Shown here one piece after another: positions 35,200 to 42,922 of a stretch of DNA of 64,000 bases. This DNA comes from Sporomusa acidovorans. GTDB taxonomy: Bacteria > Bacillota > Negativicutes > Sporomusales > Sporomusaceae. Location: NCBI RefSeq assembly GCF_900101845.1, contig NZ_FNAM01000028.1:1-64000 (forward strand). Direction: 5' to 3'. How positions within the stretch are numbered: position 1 is the stretch's first letter; the number at the start of each line of letters is the position of its first letter. Both the position numbers and the translations under genes were made by a program. The notes beneath the pieces were generated by a model. That model was not told the origin of the DNA, made no database searches, and saw nothing but the letters and a program-made list of their open reading frames with translations.

Positions 35200-35824
35200 A
35201 TTCGTAGTGGCGAAGGTAAGAGTAGATAGGAGCACAACGGACCAGAGTGTATATCTGGATAGGGTAAACCCTGCGATTTGTGCGCGGCGCGCCAGGCGAG
35301 GTTCCATTTTTCCTGTCAAGTAATATAGAATTATCTTCAAGCTTATCTTTATGCCAATACCATAAGATAACCGCCAGCAAAGTCACAAGATAAAAGGTAA
35401 TAAAAAGCATGATCCTAAGACTCCAAAATAATAAAGATACAGGCGGTATATAGTCGTCTTGGCCGTACTAGTGAGCGTATGCCCTAGGGGATGCTGCATG
35501 AACGAATTGGCGGCTAATATCCAAAAAGCGGAGATGTTAGCTGAAACTGCTGAAAACATAACCAACAAAGCGGGAGAACTCTGCCCAGTTCATGCCAAAT
35601 TCAAACTCCTGAACAAGCCCGGTAAGAATACCCACGGTATAATTGATTAGGAAAAGTTTACCCCAAAACTTTGCCATCGTTTTAAATTTCTTCCGGCCTG
35701 TACAAACATATATAGTTTCCATTAAAGCAATAAAAATTGATAGTCCCAGAGTAAGCGAAACAAACCAGAAATGATATGTAAGGGTTGAGGCAAATTGCAA
35801 TCGTGCCAGAAATAATTTATCCAT
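35200..35824 (-). pseudogene. cydA: Cytochrome bd oxidase subunit I (cydA) remnant
   Basis: From an ATG at 35824 the frame encodes a recognisable CydA N-terminus (FLARLQFASTLTYHFWFVSL, GKLFLINYTVGILTGLVQEF, FGMNWAEFSRFVG) but stops after about 95 residues. A second frame continues with SAVSANISAFWILAANSFMQ HPLG in order, after an internal deletion. A third, from about 35410, carries a hydrophobic fragment ending HKDKLE. A complete CydA has about 450 residues, so most helices and haem ligands are gone. No intact cydB follows. The leader upstream carries a repeated structured element. Confidence 0.8.
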
Positions 35825-35863
35825 TCGAATCCTTTTACTTATGGGCTATGATAGTGGGATTAG

Positions 35864-35946
35864 TAGTAGAGTAACCCTTTTATGTGAGTGCTACTCATCG
35901 GGTGCTACATTAGTAGAAAAAAAGTTTGGGACTTGCGATCTACAAA
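35864..35946 (-). repeat. Repeated leader element, copy 1 (upstream of cydA remnant)
   Basis: About 83 bases nearly identical to 39154-39237, both oriented as a leader of a minus-strand gene. On the RNA strand GTAGCACCC can pair with GGGTTAC, enclosing a small GAGT-AGC-ACTC hairpin; the bases that differ between copies keep these pairs. Confidence 0.65.
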
Positions 35947-36122
35947 ACAATAAAGGGCACTCGCGGATTTGACAGAAAAAATTGACCAGGAATAGTTTAG
36001 GTAGATGGAGAATAAAAATAATGTAGTTATTTTCCATATAACAGAATGACGATAAATTGATGCTCGTGATACTCGAAATACTTTGCAGCTTTACTATTAG
36101 TAGGTGTATTATATAATAATAT

Positions 36123-36659
36123 ATGACATGTCACAGCGCACTGCGTTTTGTTGGTAATGCCTCAATAATATATGGTTTATTATTAAGGGGGTTGACAGAA
36201 ATCACGCACAACGATTCCTCGAGCAATTATCTTTCGGTACGTGCGATGATCGAACTGATAGCAGTTCAGGATATTTTAGACGATGTTTTAGAGATGCATT
36301 TTTCTCAATACGGTTTATCTAAGGCAAAGTTTAATGCTTTAATTCAATTATATATGACTGGTGGACAAGGACTATCACAATCAGAATTAGGGAAAATGTT
36401 GCTTGTTTCCCGAGCTAATATTACTAGGCTTATTGATCGCTTAGAAAAAGAAGATCTAGTGACTCGCGAGCCAGATCCAAAGGATAAAAGAGTTTTTCAG
36501 CTTTATCTTACAGAAAGGGCTACTGCTCTCATGAATTTTTTCGTTCCCGTTCATAACCAATATATCCTCAAGCTGGTTTCGATACTTAATAATAGCGAAA
36601 AGGAACTCTTAATTTCCTTACTAAGTAAACTTAAAAAGGGATTGGAACTAAACAATTAA
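36123..36659 (+). CDS. MarR-family transcriptional regulator
   Basis: Up to 178 residues. The winged helix is clear (GLSQSELGKMLLVSRANITR, LIDRLEKEDLVTREPDPKDK, RVFQLYLTE). Conserved DPKDKR is the MarR wing. The true start is uncertain: the ATG at 36123 has no good ribosome-binding site, and a TTG at 36192 sits directly on AAGGGGG. A 140-155-residue product is usual for the family. It stands alone with its own terminator; the ligand and targets are unknown, though the cydA remnant diverges from it. Confidence 0.85.
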   Translation: MTCHSALRFVGNASIIYGLLLRGLTEITHNDSSSNYLSVRAMIELIAVQDILDDVLEMHFSQYGLSKAKFNALIQLYMTGGQGLSQSELGKMLLVSRANITRLIDRLEKEDLVTREPDPKDKRVFQLYLTERATALMNFFVPVHNQYILKLVSILNNSEKELLISLLSKLKKGLELNN

Positions 36660-36680
36660 AGAATTAATATGATTTAATAT

Positions 36681-36714
36681 AAAAGCAGAGACAATTTAGT
36701 CCCTGCTTTTTATT
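36681..36714 (+). terminator. Terminator of the marR-like gene
   Basis: AAAAGCAG pairs with CTGCTTTT and GAC with GTC inside; a T-rich tail follows. The remaining bases to 36976 show no gene. Confidence 0.75.
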
Positions 36715-36976
36715 TAGGAGCTGATAGCTCAGTAACGTTTTTGTTTGAAGAGGCGAATCGGAAATGCTTTGGTCACATTGTGAATGTCACTGTCTTTTGC
36801 CAATTGTCTGCAATTGTATATCCAACCTAAGGTTTTATGCTACTTCTGACCAGTACCATAGCAAAAGCATGACAAATTGGCAGCCACCGCCTTGACAGTT
36901 GCTCTTGGGAAGTTGTTAATATATCGGGGTCCGGTTGATGCATAATTTATTCTGCCTCGTAAGCTATAATAAATAG

Positions 36977-37381
36977 TTAACAATCAGTAAGGTGCATTGA
37001 ACCTAGAGTATCTTTCCCCCAAATTTTTATCATTACCTTACCGTTTTTTCTAAATCCATGGGCAAGTTCACAATGTCTTAATACGGCAAAATTTCTTTCA
37101 TACTGTATCTTAGATAAATTGAACTTACTCATGATTTGCTCAACAGTAACAGGACCCTCGTCCTTAATGTAGTTGTAAATGTTTTTTTGTGTTTCAGTTA
37201 ACCCGTCAGTTCCGTCTTGTCCGGCCAATTTTCGGGACATTTTAGCACCATGTACTGCTGCTACGTCACAAGTCCGAGGGGGTTCTAAATACTCAAGATA
37301 GCAGTCTTCACAAAGTATTTGCCCCCGATGCATACATTGTTCACCCTCTGGGATTTCATTGTTGCATTTGTTGCAGATCAA
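36977..37381 (-). CDS. Zinc-finger and winged-helix protein of unknown function
   Basis: A 134-residue protein. The N-terminus has four metal-binding Cys (MICNKCNNEI, then CEDCYLEYLEPP). A linker leads to a winged-helix-like segment (TETQKNIYNYIKDEGPVTVE, QIMSKFNLSKIQYERNFAVL). It looks like a small DNA-binding regulator. Two tandem 16-base palindromes lie directly upstream (37418-37452) and could be its own operator. I do not recognise a named family. Confidence 0.75.
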   Translation of the reverse strand: MICNKCNNEIPEGEQCMHRGQILCEDCYLEYLEPPRTCDVAAVHGAKMSRKLAGQDGTDGLTETQKNIYNYIKDEGPVTVEQIMSKFNLSKIQYERNFAVLRHCELAHGFRKNGKVMIKIWGKDTLGSMHLTDC

Positions 37382-37417
37382 GTTATCAGTCCTTTCCTAC
37401 TTATCAATTAAATAATG

Positions 37418-37452
37418 TTAATATGCTAACAAATATGTTAATGTATTAACAT
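37418..37452. promoter_or_regulatory. Tandem palindromic operator upstream of the zinc-finger/HTH gene
   Basis: TGTTAATATGCTAACA at 37418 (one mismatch) and TGTTAATGTATTAACA at 37437 (one central mismatch pair) are the same 16-base motif repeated 19 bases apart, about two helical turns. They sit 37-71 bases before the start codon. Confidence 0.6.
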
Positions 37453-37551
37453 TTTATTGTCAATGATTATTTTTTTATTCCGGGAATTATTGTAACATTT
37501 CCAAATATTAACTTCATCGGGAGCTGTAGTAAGCTGTCTTTTATGGGGGTT

Positions 37552-37584
37552 AAAAAAACACGGTTTTAAATGCCGTGCTTTTTC
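37552..37584 (-). terminator. Terminator of the selenocysteine peroxiredoxin gene
   Basis: On the minus strand AAAAGCACGG pairs with CCGTGTTTTTTT, ending in a seven-T run. It lies 75 bases after the prxU stop codon. Confidence 0.75.
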
Positions 37585-37656
37585 AATTCTGAGATTAAAC
37601 TAGGTTTATGATCTATATAGACGTGAACAATCCGCCGGCAGGTGGATTTGACTCTA

Positions 37657-38229
37657 CTAGATGGTACCAACTTTTCTAAAATCCCTTTTGATACCCGGTT
37701 CACCCGGTTTCCAACCAGCCGGTACTCCTTCACCAGTTGCCTCACCATACTGAATGCCTTGAAGTGTGCGGATAATCTCCCATACATTTCGGCCCACTTC
37801 ACGAGGATATAGGGAATAATAACGAATTCGTCCGTTAGGATCGATAATAAAGGATGCACGGTAAGCTACGCCCTTGTCTTTATCCAATACGCCGTAGGCA
37901 CGTGAGATATTGCCGTTACGGTCAGAAAGGAGCGGGTACATTACTTTCTTAGCGCTAGGCGAGGTTTCAGCAAATACTTTATGAGAATAAACGCTATCAG
38001 TGCTGATTGCTATAGCATCTGCATCAAGTTCACGGATGCAAGGATAAGCAGCGGCAACTGCCGCTAACTCAGTTGGTCAAACAAAGGTAAAATCGCTGGA
38101 ATAAAAGAAAAGAAGCAGCCAGCAACCCCGAAAGTCATTTAGGCATACCTCTATTTCTTTTCCACGGTAATATGCGGGAGAACAGAAATCAGGAGCCATC
38201 TCCTCGAGCCGGAAACAGGTTTTATCCAT
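37657..38229 (-). CDS. prxU: Selenocysteine-containing peroxiredoxin (UGA at codon 51)
   Basis: A 190-residue 2-Cys-type peroxiredoxin if the in-frame UGA at 38079-38077 is read as selenocysteine. The N-terminus (MDKTCFRLEEMAPDF) and the C-terminal part (YPLLSDRNGNISRAYGVLDK, RASFIIDPNGRIRYYSLYP) are in one frame, and the UGA falls exactly at the peroxidatic position, giving TFV-Sec-PTEL where other family members have TFVCPTEL. A short hairpin starts 11 bases after the UGA, as in bacterial SECIS elements. Known PrxU proteins from amino-acid-fermenting Firmicutes have the same site. It would reduce peroxides in this anaerobe. An ORF caller would split it in two. It needs SelA, SelB, SelC and SelD elsewhere in the genome. 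Confidence 0.88.
38050..38065 (-). promoter_or_regulatory. Candidate SECIS hairpin for prxU
   Basis: Read on the minus strand, AGCGGC-AGTT-GCCGCT is a perfect six-pair hairpin with a four-base loop containing G and two U. It begins 11 bases after the UGA, inside the coding region, at the distance where bacterial SECIS elements are recognised by SelB. Confidence 0.65.
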
Positions 38230-38447
38230 ATTATACACCTCCTACTATTGGCTCAATGTATAATATGTGGTAGATTATGTAACGGTGATTCCAATCTTGG
38301 TAAAGGTTGAGTTTAATTTTGACCCAAATCTTATAGTAGGTTTTTTTGAACAAATAGCGAATGATGATATATTTAGTGCCGCGGAGACTCGGGTTTACCG
38401 ATAGAAATAATATAAATTCGTGGGGCAAATTTAGGAGGTATTTTCAG

Positions 38448-38867
38448 ATGAATGAATATATATTTGCAGGTATAGCAATGGTGTTTTGGGGTATAGCGCC
38501 GGTCTGGGGTAAATTAGGATTGTGTGAGCTCCAACCTCTAGCGGCGCTTACTATACGCAGTATAATTATTACTATAATATTGGTAGTTGTGGTAACTATC
38601 AGGGGGCAGTGGGGGCTAGTTGCGGGAGTATCAGCGAAGAATATCGGATTTATTGGCTTAGAGGGGATTTGCGCCGCACTGTTAGGCCAATTAGCCTACT
38701 ATTACGCATTGCGATTAGGTGAAGTAAGTCGTGTGTCTCCCATTGTTTCAGCTTTTCCGCTTGTGGCCCTTATGCTGGGTATATTGATTTTGGGTGAAAA
38801 GCTGACAATTTATAAAATAGTTGCCGCGTTGTTAATCGTCATTGGAATAGTCCTTATGCGATATTAG
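38448..38867 (+). CDS. Short EamA-family (single-repeat) transporter
   Basis: A 139-residue protein with five hydrophobic segments forming one EamA repeat (FAGIAMVFWGIAPVWGKLGL, RVSPIVSAFPLVALMLGILI, LGEKLTIYKIVAALLIVIGI). Single-repeat members work as dimers. AGGAGG nine bases upstream fixes the start at 38448; the upstream open frame is not used. The substrate is unknown. The stop codon overlaps a small minus-strand frame. Confidence 0.8.
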   Translation: MNEYIFAGIAMVFWGIAPVWGKLGLCELQPLAALTIRSIIITIILVVVVTIRGQWGLVAGVSAKNIGFIGLEGICAALLGQLAYYYALRLGEVSRVSPIVSAFPLVALMLGILILGEKLTIYKIVAALLIVIGIVLMRY

Positions 38868-38941
38868 CGGATCACGGAAACAAGCTGACGGTTATTGTGA
38901 AAGTAAGCTTTCATCAGTTCTGCTGTGTCAATCATTGTCAT
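38864..38941 (-). CDS. Possible 25-residue small protein
   Basis: A short frame (MTMIDTAELMKAYFHNNRQL, then VSVIR) with AGGAG seven bases before its ATG. It follows the 39-residue frame at 39010-39129 on the same strand. No family is recognised. The good ribosome-binding site is the only support. Confidence 0.35.
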   Translation of the reverse strand: MTMIDTAELMKAYFHNNRQLVSVIR

Positions 38942-39009
38942 GGCTGTTCTCCTGTTTCCTATAACCCTTTTCTCTACATCTACGTGGATGTTAAGTTTTA
39001 AGTTAAGTA

Positions 39010-39129
39010 TTAATCTTTTTCTTTGTCAATGAACCACCAATTAGAGCCGAGAAATCCTTGTGCCCAGAGACTAGATTTTATATTCCAGGTTTCAATCCGG
39101 GATTGGCGTAATGCTTCTAGAATATCCAT
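39010..39129 (-). CDS. Possible 39-residue small protein behind the repeated leader
   Basis: The frame begins MDILEALRQSRIETWNIKSS and ends WWFIDKEKD. AAGAGGTG seven bases upstream is a strong ribosome-binding site. Directly before it lies copy 2 of the leader element also found before the cydA remnant. Not recognised; it could be the start of a truncated larger gene, but the frame has a clean stop. Confidence 0.45.
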   Translation of the reverse strand: MDILEALRQSRIETWNIKSSLWAQGFLGSNWWFIDKEKD

Positions 39130-39153
39130 GACTTTCACCTCTTTTGTAATCTT

Positions 39154-39237
39154 TAGTAGAGTAACCCTTTTATGTGAATGCTACTCATCGGGTGTTACAT
39201 TAGTAGAAAAAAGTTTTGTGACTTGCGATCTACAAAA
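39154..39237 (-). repeat. Repeated leader element, copy 2
   Basis: Same element as 35864-35946 with about five substitutions. On the RNA strand GTAACACCC pairs with GGGTTAC, and GAGT-AGC-ATTC replaces the inner hairpin with one G-U pair. It lies 25 bases before the ATG of the 39-residue frame. Confidence 0.65.
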
Positions 39238-39494
39238 GTCGAGATAGAATATGTAATGAGGCTGTGTGTTTTATGTTCGCGTAGACGTTCAAAACAAGGC
39301 GAACACTTCGTTGAGGGTCGACACTCGCGGGGCTGAGTTTATTAGTATAAAAATTAATGTAATAAAGGGGAAGCCGAGGACTGGTATTTTTATAGGTTTT
39401 TTAGCTAATTTTATCAAATTTTTATAAATTCTTTAAAGCAAGTTTAGACTTGGTTCTTATAATAAGCTCATAACAACGAGGGAGTTTATTATAC

Positions 39495-40193
39495 ATGAAC
39501 AAGCTAAAAGCAATCTATGATGTGCTGAAGATCATGAAAAGCAAAGAAATGGTGACAGGAAGCCTTACGGCTAAGGTGGAAAAGGACCAGGTGAAGATGT
39601 TTGGCTTGGAAAGTGAATTTGAAAAAAATCTGGTCACCGGAAAAATCAAGCCCAAAGTGAATCTGGAAATGGATTATGAGGGAAGACCGGCAGTCGGTGA
39701 AGCTGATGAATTTCATTCCGAGCATTGCCAGCCGACGGGGGGAGGACATGATCGTTTTTATCATAAAATTCGCGGTCTGGATGTAGGCGCTGATGATTAT
39801 TTGACCAAACCCTTCAGCCCGGCGGAACTGGTGGCCAGAATCAAGGCGCATCTCAACCGCTACCAACGCCTGAGAGGTATCACTCCGGCCTGGGATATTC
39901 TGCAGGTCAAGGGGTTGGAAATTAATACGGCATCTCGCAAGGTATGTGTCAATGACAGGGAAATTCAGCTCACCACCAAGGAATACGAGTTGCTGTTGTT
40001 TTTGGCTTCTAATCCCAACATCGTCTTTAGCAAGGAGCATCTATTTAATACCATCTGGGGGAATGAAAATTTTGGCGAGGTGGCCACCGTGGCTGTTCAC
40101 ATTCAGAAGATTCGTAAGAAGGTGGAAAAGGACCCTGGCAATCCCGAGCTAATCGAAACACTATGGGGGATGGGGTACCGTTTAAATTCATAG
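39495..40193 (+). pseudogene. Chimeric response regulator lacking the phosphoacceptor half of its receiver
   Basis: A 232-residue frame built from two unrelated pieces. Residues 1 to about 85 (MNKLKAIYDVLKIMKSKEMV ... LVTGKIKPKVNLEMDYEGRP) belong to some other small protein I do not recognise. From KIRGLDVGADDYLTKPFSPA onward it is the end of an OmpR-type receiver followed by a complete winged-helix domain (LTTKEYELLLFLASNPNIVF, VAVHIQKIRKKVE). The acidic pocket and phosphorylated Asp of the receiver are absent. A deletion joining two genes in frame is the simplest explanation. It could still bind DNA constitutively. No histidine kinase gene is adjacent. Confidence 0.75.
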
Positions 40194-40214
40194 CAAGGGT
40201 TGAAGACACTATTC

Positions 40215-41300
40215 TTAGCTTTGGTTGGTACTTCTCATCTGACGATATTTTAGTAAGTCGATAAACGCCTCTAACCTAGTCATAATTCCGGCTTCACCAG
40301 AATGTTCATCAAAAGCCATTGACAGCACAGGAATATCTGTATCGCTGCTAACTTGATGCATAATATTTTTGGCGACAACCTCAGGCATACAGGCAAAAGG
40401 GTATATGTGTATGATACCATCATAGTTTTCCTGCCCCATATTTACCGTATGGGCAATACTCTTTAAACCATGACCGCCAACATAATGTCCTAAGTATGGT
40501 TGTGCCAGTCTGGTAAGACGCCGAAAAAGAGTAAGATACTCGCTTTTTCTAAATAAATGCCCGTTAACGTAGTCACTTAGGTACATCGTTTTATGTACCT
40601 CTACGCCAAGCTGTCCTAAACGTCTGTCTAAATCCAGGTTAGCAAACGGTTCAAGCATGACATAAATTTCACCAACAATACCGATACGCACTGGTTTAGC
40701 AGCAAGCGTAAGCTTTACGCTGTCTAGTCTATGTTCTATATCGTTCATTGTTGCTTTCAATGCCAGACTTGTTTCAGCCACATCAATTTTATTGATGGCT
40801 AGTTTCCAGACAGCATCCGACTCACCGGTAGTAACTTCATATGGGCGCATGGTGTGAATTTTTCGCTGAAGGTTATCAAGGGCATTCATTTTTTCAATAG
40901 CCAAGTGAAATGCAGAGTAGATTTCTCGTAACCCAAGTCTAGGTGCGACACGACGAAGATTTTTTAAAATGTCAATAATGTCTGGTTCGATTACAATCAT
41001 ATCGAAAGCATAGCCAAGTTGCTGTAAAATACCTTTTTGTACTTCAGCGTAGTACCCTAGACGACAAGGACCAACTCCGCCACAAGTTACAAGGGTGTCA
41101 GCACTCTGATCGAGAGCTTCAATAAAATTACCCAGTGTAATTTTGAAAGGCAGACATACCGTCTCCGGGGAATACTTCACACCAAGCTCTAATGTTCTCT
41201 TGGAAGTAGGGGGAGGGAGTAGTACTTCCTGGCCAAGTCCGGTAAATAGTGTCTTAAGTACGATACTCATTTCTCCCATATGAGGAAAAGACACAATCAT
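40215..41300 (-). CDS. 2-hydroxyacyl-CoA dehydratase-like protein (COG3581 type)
   Basis: A 361-residue protein of the group related to 2-hydroxyglutaryl-CoA dehydratase subunits (MIVSFPHMGEMSIVLKTLF, SPETVCLPFKITLGNF, CGGVGPCRLGYYAEVQ, SMAFDEHSGEAGIMTRLEAF). Conserved Cys in ETVCLP and GGVGPC could hold an iron-sulfur cluster. In many anaerobes this region is one domain of a giant activase-related protein of unknown substrate. It overlaps the next gene by four bases, so the two are translated together. Confidence 0.8.
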   Translation of the reverse strand: MIVSFPHMGEMSIVLKTLFTGLGQEVLLPPPTSKRTLELGVKYSPETVCLPFKITLGNFIEALDQSADTLVTCGGVGPCRLGYYAEVQKGILQQLGYAFDMIVIEPDIIDILKNLRRVAPRLGLREIYSAFHLAIEKMNALDNLQRKIHTMRPYEVTTGESDAVWKLAINKIDVAETSLALKATMNDIEHRLDSVKLTLAAKPVRIGIVGEIYVMLEPFANLDLDRRLGQLGVEVHKTMYLSDYVNGHLFRKSEYLTLFRRLTRLAQPYLGHYVGGHGLKSIAHTVNMGQENYDGIIHIYPFACMPEVVAKNIMHQVSSDTDIPVLSMAFDEHSGEAGIMTRLEAFIDLLKYRQMRSTNQS

Positions 41301-42205
41301 GTTTTTTTCCTCCGGCTTAACATGTCAGTAAACGCTTCCAGCCTTGTGACAAATCCAGCTTCAGATGTATGTTCATCTACCGTTAACAGCATAAAGGGTA
41401 TGTGTAGGGCTTGTGCCCGCTGTCTAATCAACTCGCCGATTAAAGCATCAGGACCGCAGGAAAAGGATGTCATGAATATCAGCCCATCTACCGGCTGATG
41501 CGAATTCATTATAGCTAGTGCTGCTCCGGCCATATGCTGACTGTTAGACCAAAAAATTTTTTTACCTAATGTTTTGGCAGCAGTGGCAGCCTGCCAGTTA
41601 GTCACCATTTCAGAAGTTATCACAGCAATATCAAGCTCTTGAAGTTTACTCACGATGTTCATGCTAATCTGACGGTCATAAATCAGATAAGGATGCCCGA
41701 TCAGACCAACCCGTTGTCGACCGATTTCACCCTGCACTGTGCATGCTGGCTGTTGCCGGTACATCCAGGCGTGATACCAGGCATACAGACTGAATAAAGC
41801 ACCTCTACCTAATATACGGCCTACATTAATAATCGCCTGGTACAAGCTCCGCTGGTTTTGTCGAAGATTTATGCTGACGTCAATGACTGGCGGAAGATTG
41901 TGGATATTGCTGCGCAGCATATCGGGCATACCGATAATTTTCGGGCAGCTATATTCCCGGGTTGCTACGCTAACCACCCGTGGTGAAAATAAGAAATCGA
42001 CTTTTTTATAAATTTCATAGACATGGCCGAAATAAACTTTTACAGGTAAGCAAACATCATCTAAGGCACTCCCGTAATCTAAGGTTACTTTAGTAGTCTC
42101 AGCAGTAACGACCACGTCTGCCCCAAGCTCATGTAAGAATCTTTCCCAAGCTGAGCCATATTGATAATACAGTAGTCCCTGGGGTAACCCTATTCGAACT
42201 GACAA
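41297..42205 (-). CDS. Acyl-CoA dehydratase activase-related protein (DUF2229 / COG3580 type)
   Basis: A 302-residue protein starting MSVRIGLPQGLLYYQYGSAW, with VCLPVKVYFGHVYEIYKKVD, FSPRVVSVATREYSCPKIIG and a C-terminal TVDEHTSEAGFVTRLEAFTD like its downstream partner. This is the DUF2229-type half of large activase proteins. Cys residues in DVCLPV and YSCPK are likely cluster ligands. It overlaps both neighbours, implying a tight operon. The ATP-binding activase domain expected with these proteins is missing upstream. Confidence 0.8.
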   Translation of the reverse strand: MSVRIGLPQGLLYYQYGSAWERFLHELGADVVVTAETTKVTLDYGSALDDVCLPVKVYFGHVYEIYKKVDFLFSPRVVSVATREYSCPKIIGMPDMLRSNIHNLPPVIDVSINLRQNQRSLYQAIINVGRILGRGALFSLYAWYHAWMYRQQPACTVQGEIGRQRVGLIGHPYLIYDRQISMNIVSKLQELDIAVITSEMVTNWQAATAAKTLGKKIFWSNSQHMAGAALAIMNSHQPVDGLIFMTSFSCGPDALIGELIRQRAQALHIPFMLLTVDEHTSEAGFVTRLEAFTDMLSRRKKT

Positions 42206-42411
42206 GATCCATCATTCCTTCGATAATTTTCTTTTAGGCAAATGGTTATACTATTAGTCCATTTGCCGTACTGATCTCCCCAGCGTGCTATTGTTTGATC
42301 ATTCATCATGATTTCAATGACTTCACACTGGTTACCGCAGCCGCTGCACTCAAAGCTACGGGAGGTATAGTCATAATTTAAAGTATACCATACTTTGGAT
42401 GAATTATACAA
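42190..42411 (-). pseudogene. C-terminal remnant of the activase domain (CSGCxNxC motif)
   Basis: A 73-residue frame containing SRSFECSGCGNQCEVIEI and IARWGDQYGKW, which resembles the tail that follows the ATP-binding activase domain in full-length dehydratase activators. The ATP-binding part itself is absent; upstream sequence to 42900 does not encode it. A good promoter (TTGTAT, 18 bases, TATACT) overlaps the remnant on the minus strand and may now drive the two dehydratase-like genes. It could be expressed as a small cluster-binding protein, but truncation is more likely. Confidence 0.6.
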
Positions 42412-42922
42412 AATAACCTTAAAATGGTAAAAACTAACCGCTGGCGGGATGAGCCAGTGGTTTTTATTTGTTGCTTTAAGGACAAGTTTAGCTTTTTTTC
42501 TAGTTGATGTTGATGATAACTAACTCCAATTTGCTGATTGTTTATTTTTAATTTTGGTGGAATTATCCTAAATTAACGGTACTGTAAATTTCTAAATTCG
42601 GAAAATATCCAAGTATTTTCTTGCAAGCACCTCCAGGCTGTCCACTCTTAACAGCAGATGTTTTTGTAATTTCCATAACAAATTATATGCAAATGATTGA
42701 GCTAAGTGCGGGTGTGAACGCGGTTATAAAACTCGGTGGCAAAAAGCTAGGATTAAAAACAGAGAAATAGGAAATTCAATAATAATAAAAATGGGAAGCC
42801 AAATTTGGCTTCCATTTTTTGCAGAGAGTAAGTATAAGAGTTGCGGGCGGTGTGAATCATAGGGGTAAATAATTGAAAGTAATGTAGTAATACTAAGTAA
42901 TCTTTTAAGAGGAGTGGCATTA
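42412..42922. other. Intergenic region with two hairpins and a short coding relic
   Basis: A terminator-like hairpin (AACCGCTGGC / GCCAGTGGTT) lies at 42436-42462. Between about 42585 and 42771 a + strand frame without start codon reads KYPSIFLQAPPGCPLLTADV and later SAGVNAVIKLGGKKLGLK; it looks like the end of a deleted gene I do not recognise. Its terminator is at 42793. Confidence 0.4.
42793..42819 (+). terminator. Rho-independent terminator
   Basis: GGAAGCCAAATTTGGCTTCC is fully self-complementary and runs into six T. It ends whatever transcript once covered the coding relic before it. Confidence 0.8.

Noticed and set aside
35864-35946. Hammerhead ribozyme in the repeated leader (minus strand has CCGATGAG)
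   Set aside because: The required CTGATGAG core and the GAAAC partner are not present; only a superficial likeness.
37657-38229. Truncated or nonsense-mutated ordinary peroxiredoxin
   Set aside because: The TGA replaces precisely the peroxidatic Cys codon with no frame change before or after, and a SECIS-like hairpin follows; selenocysteine explains this better than a random stop.
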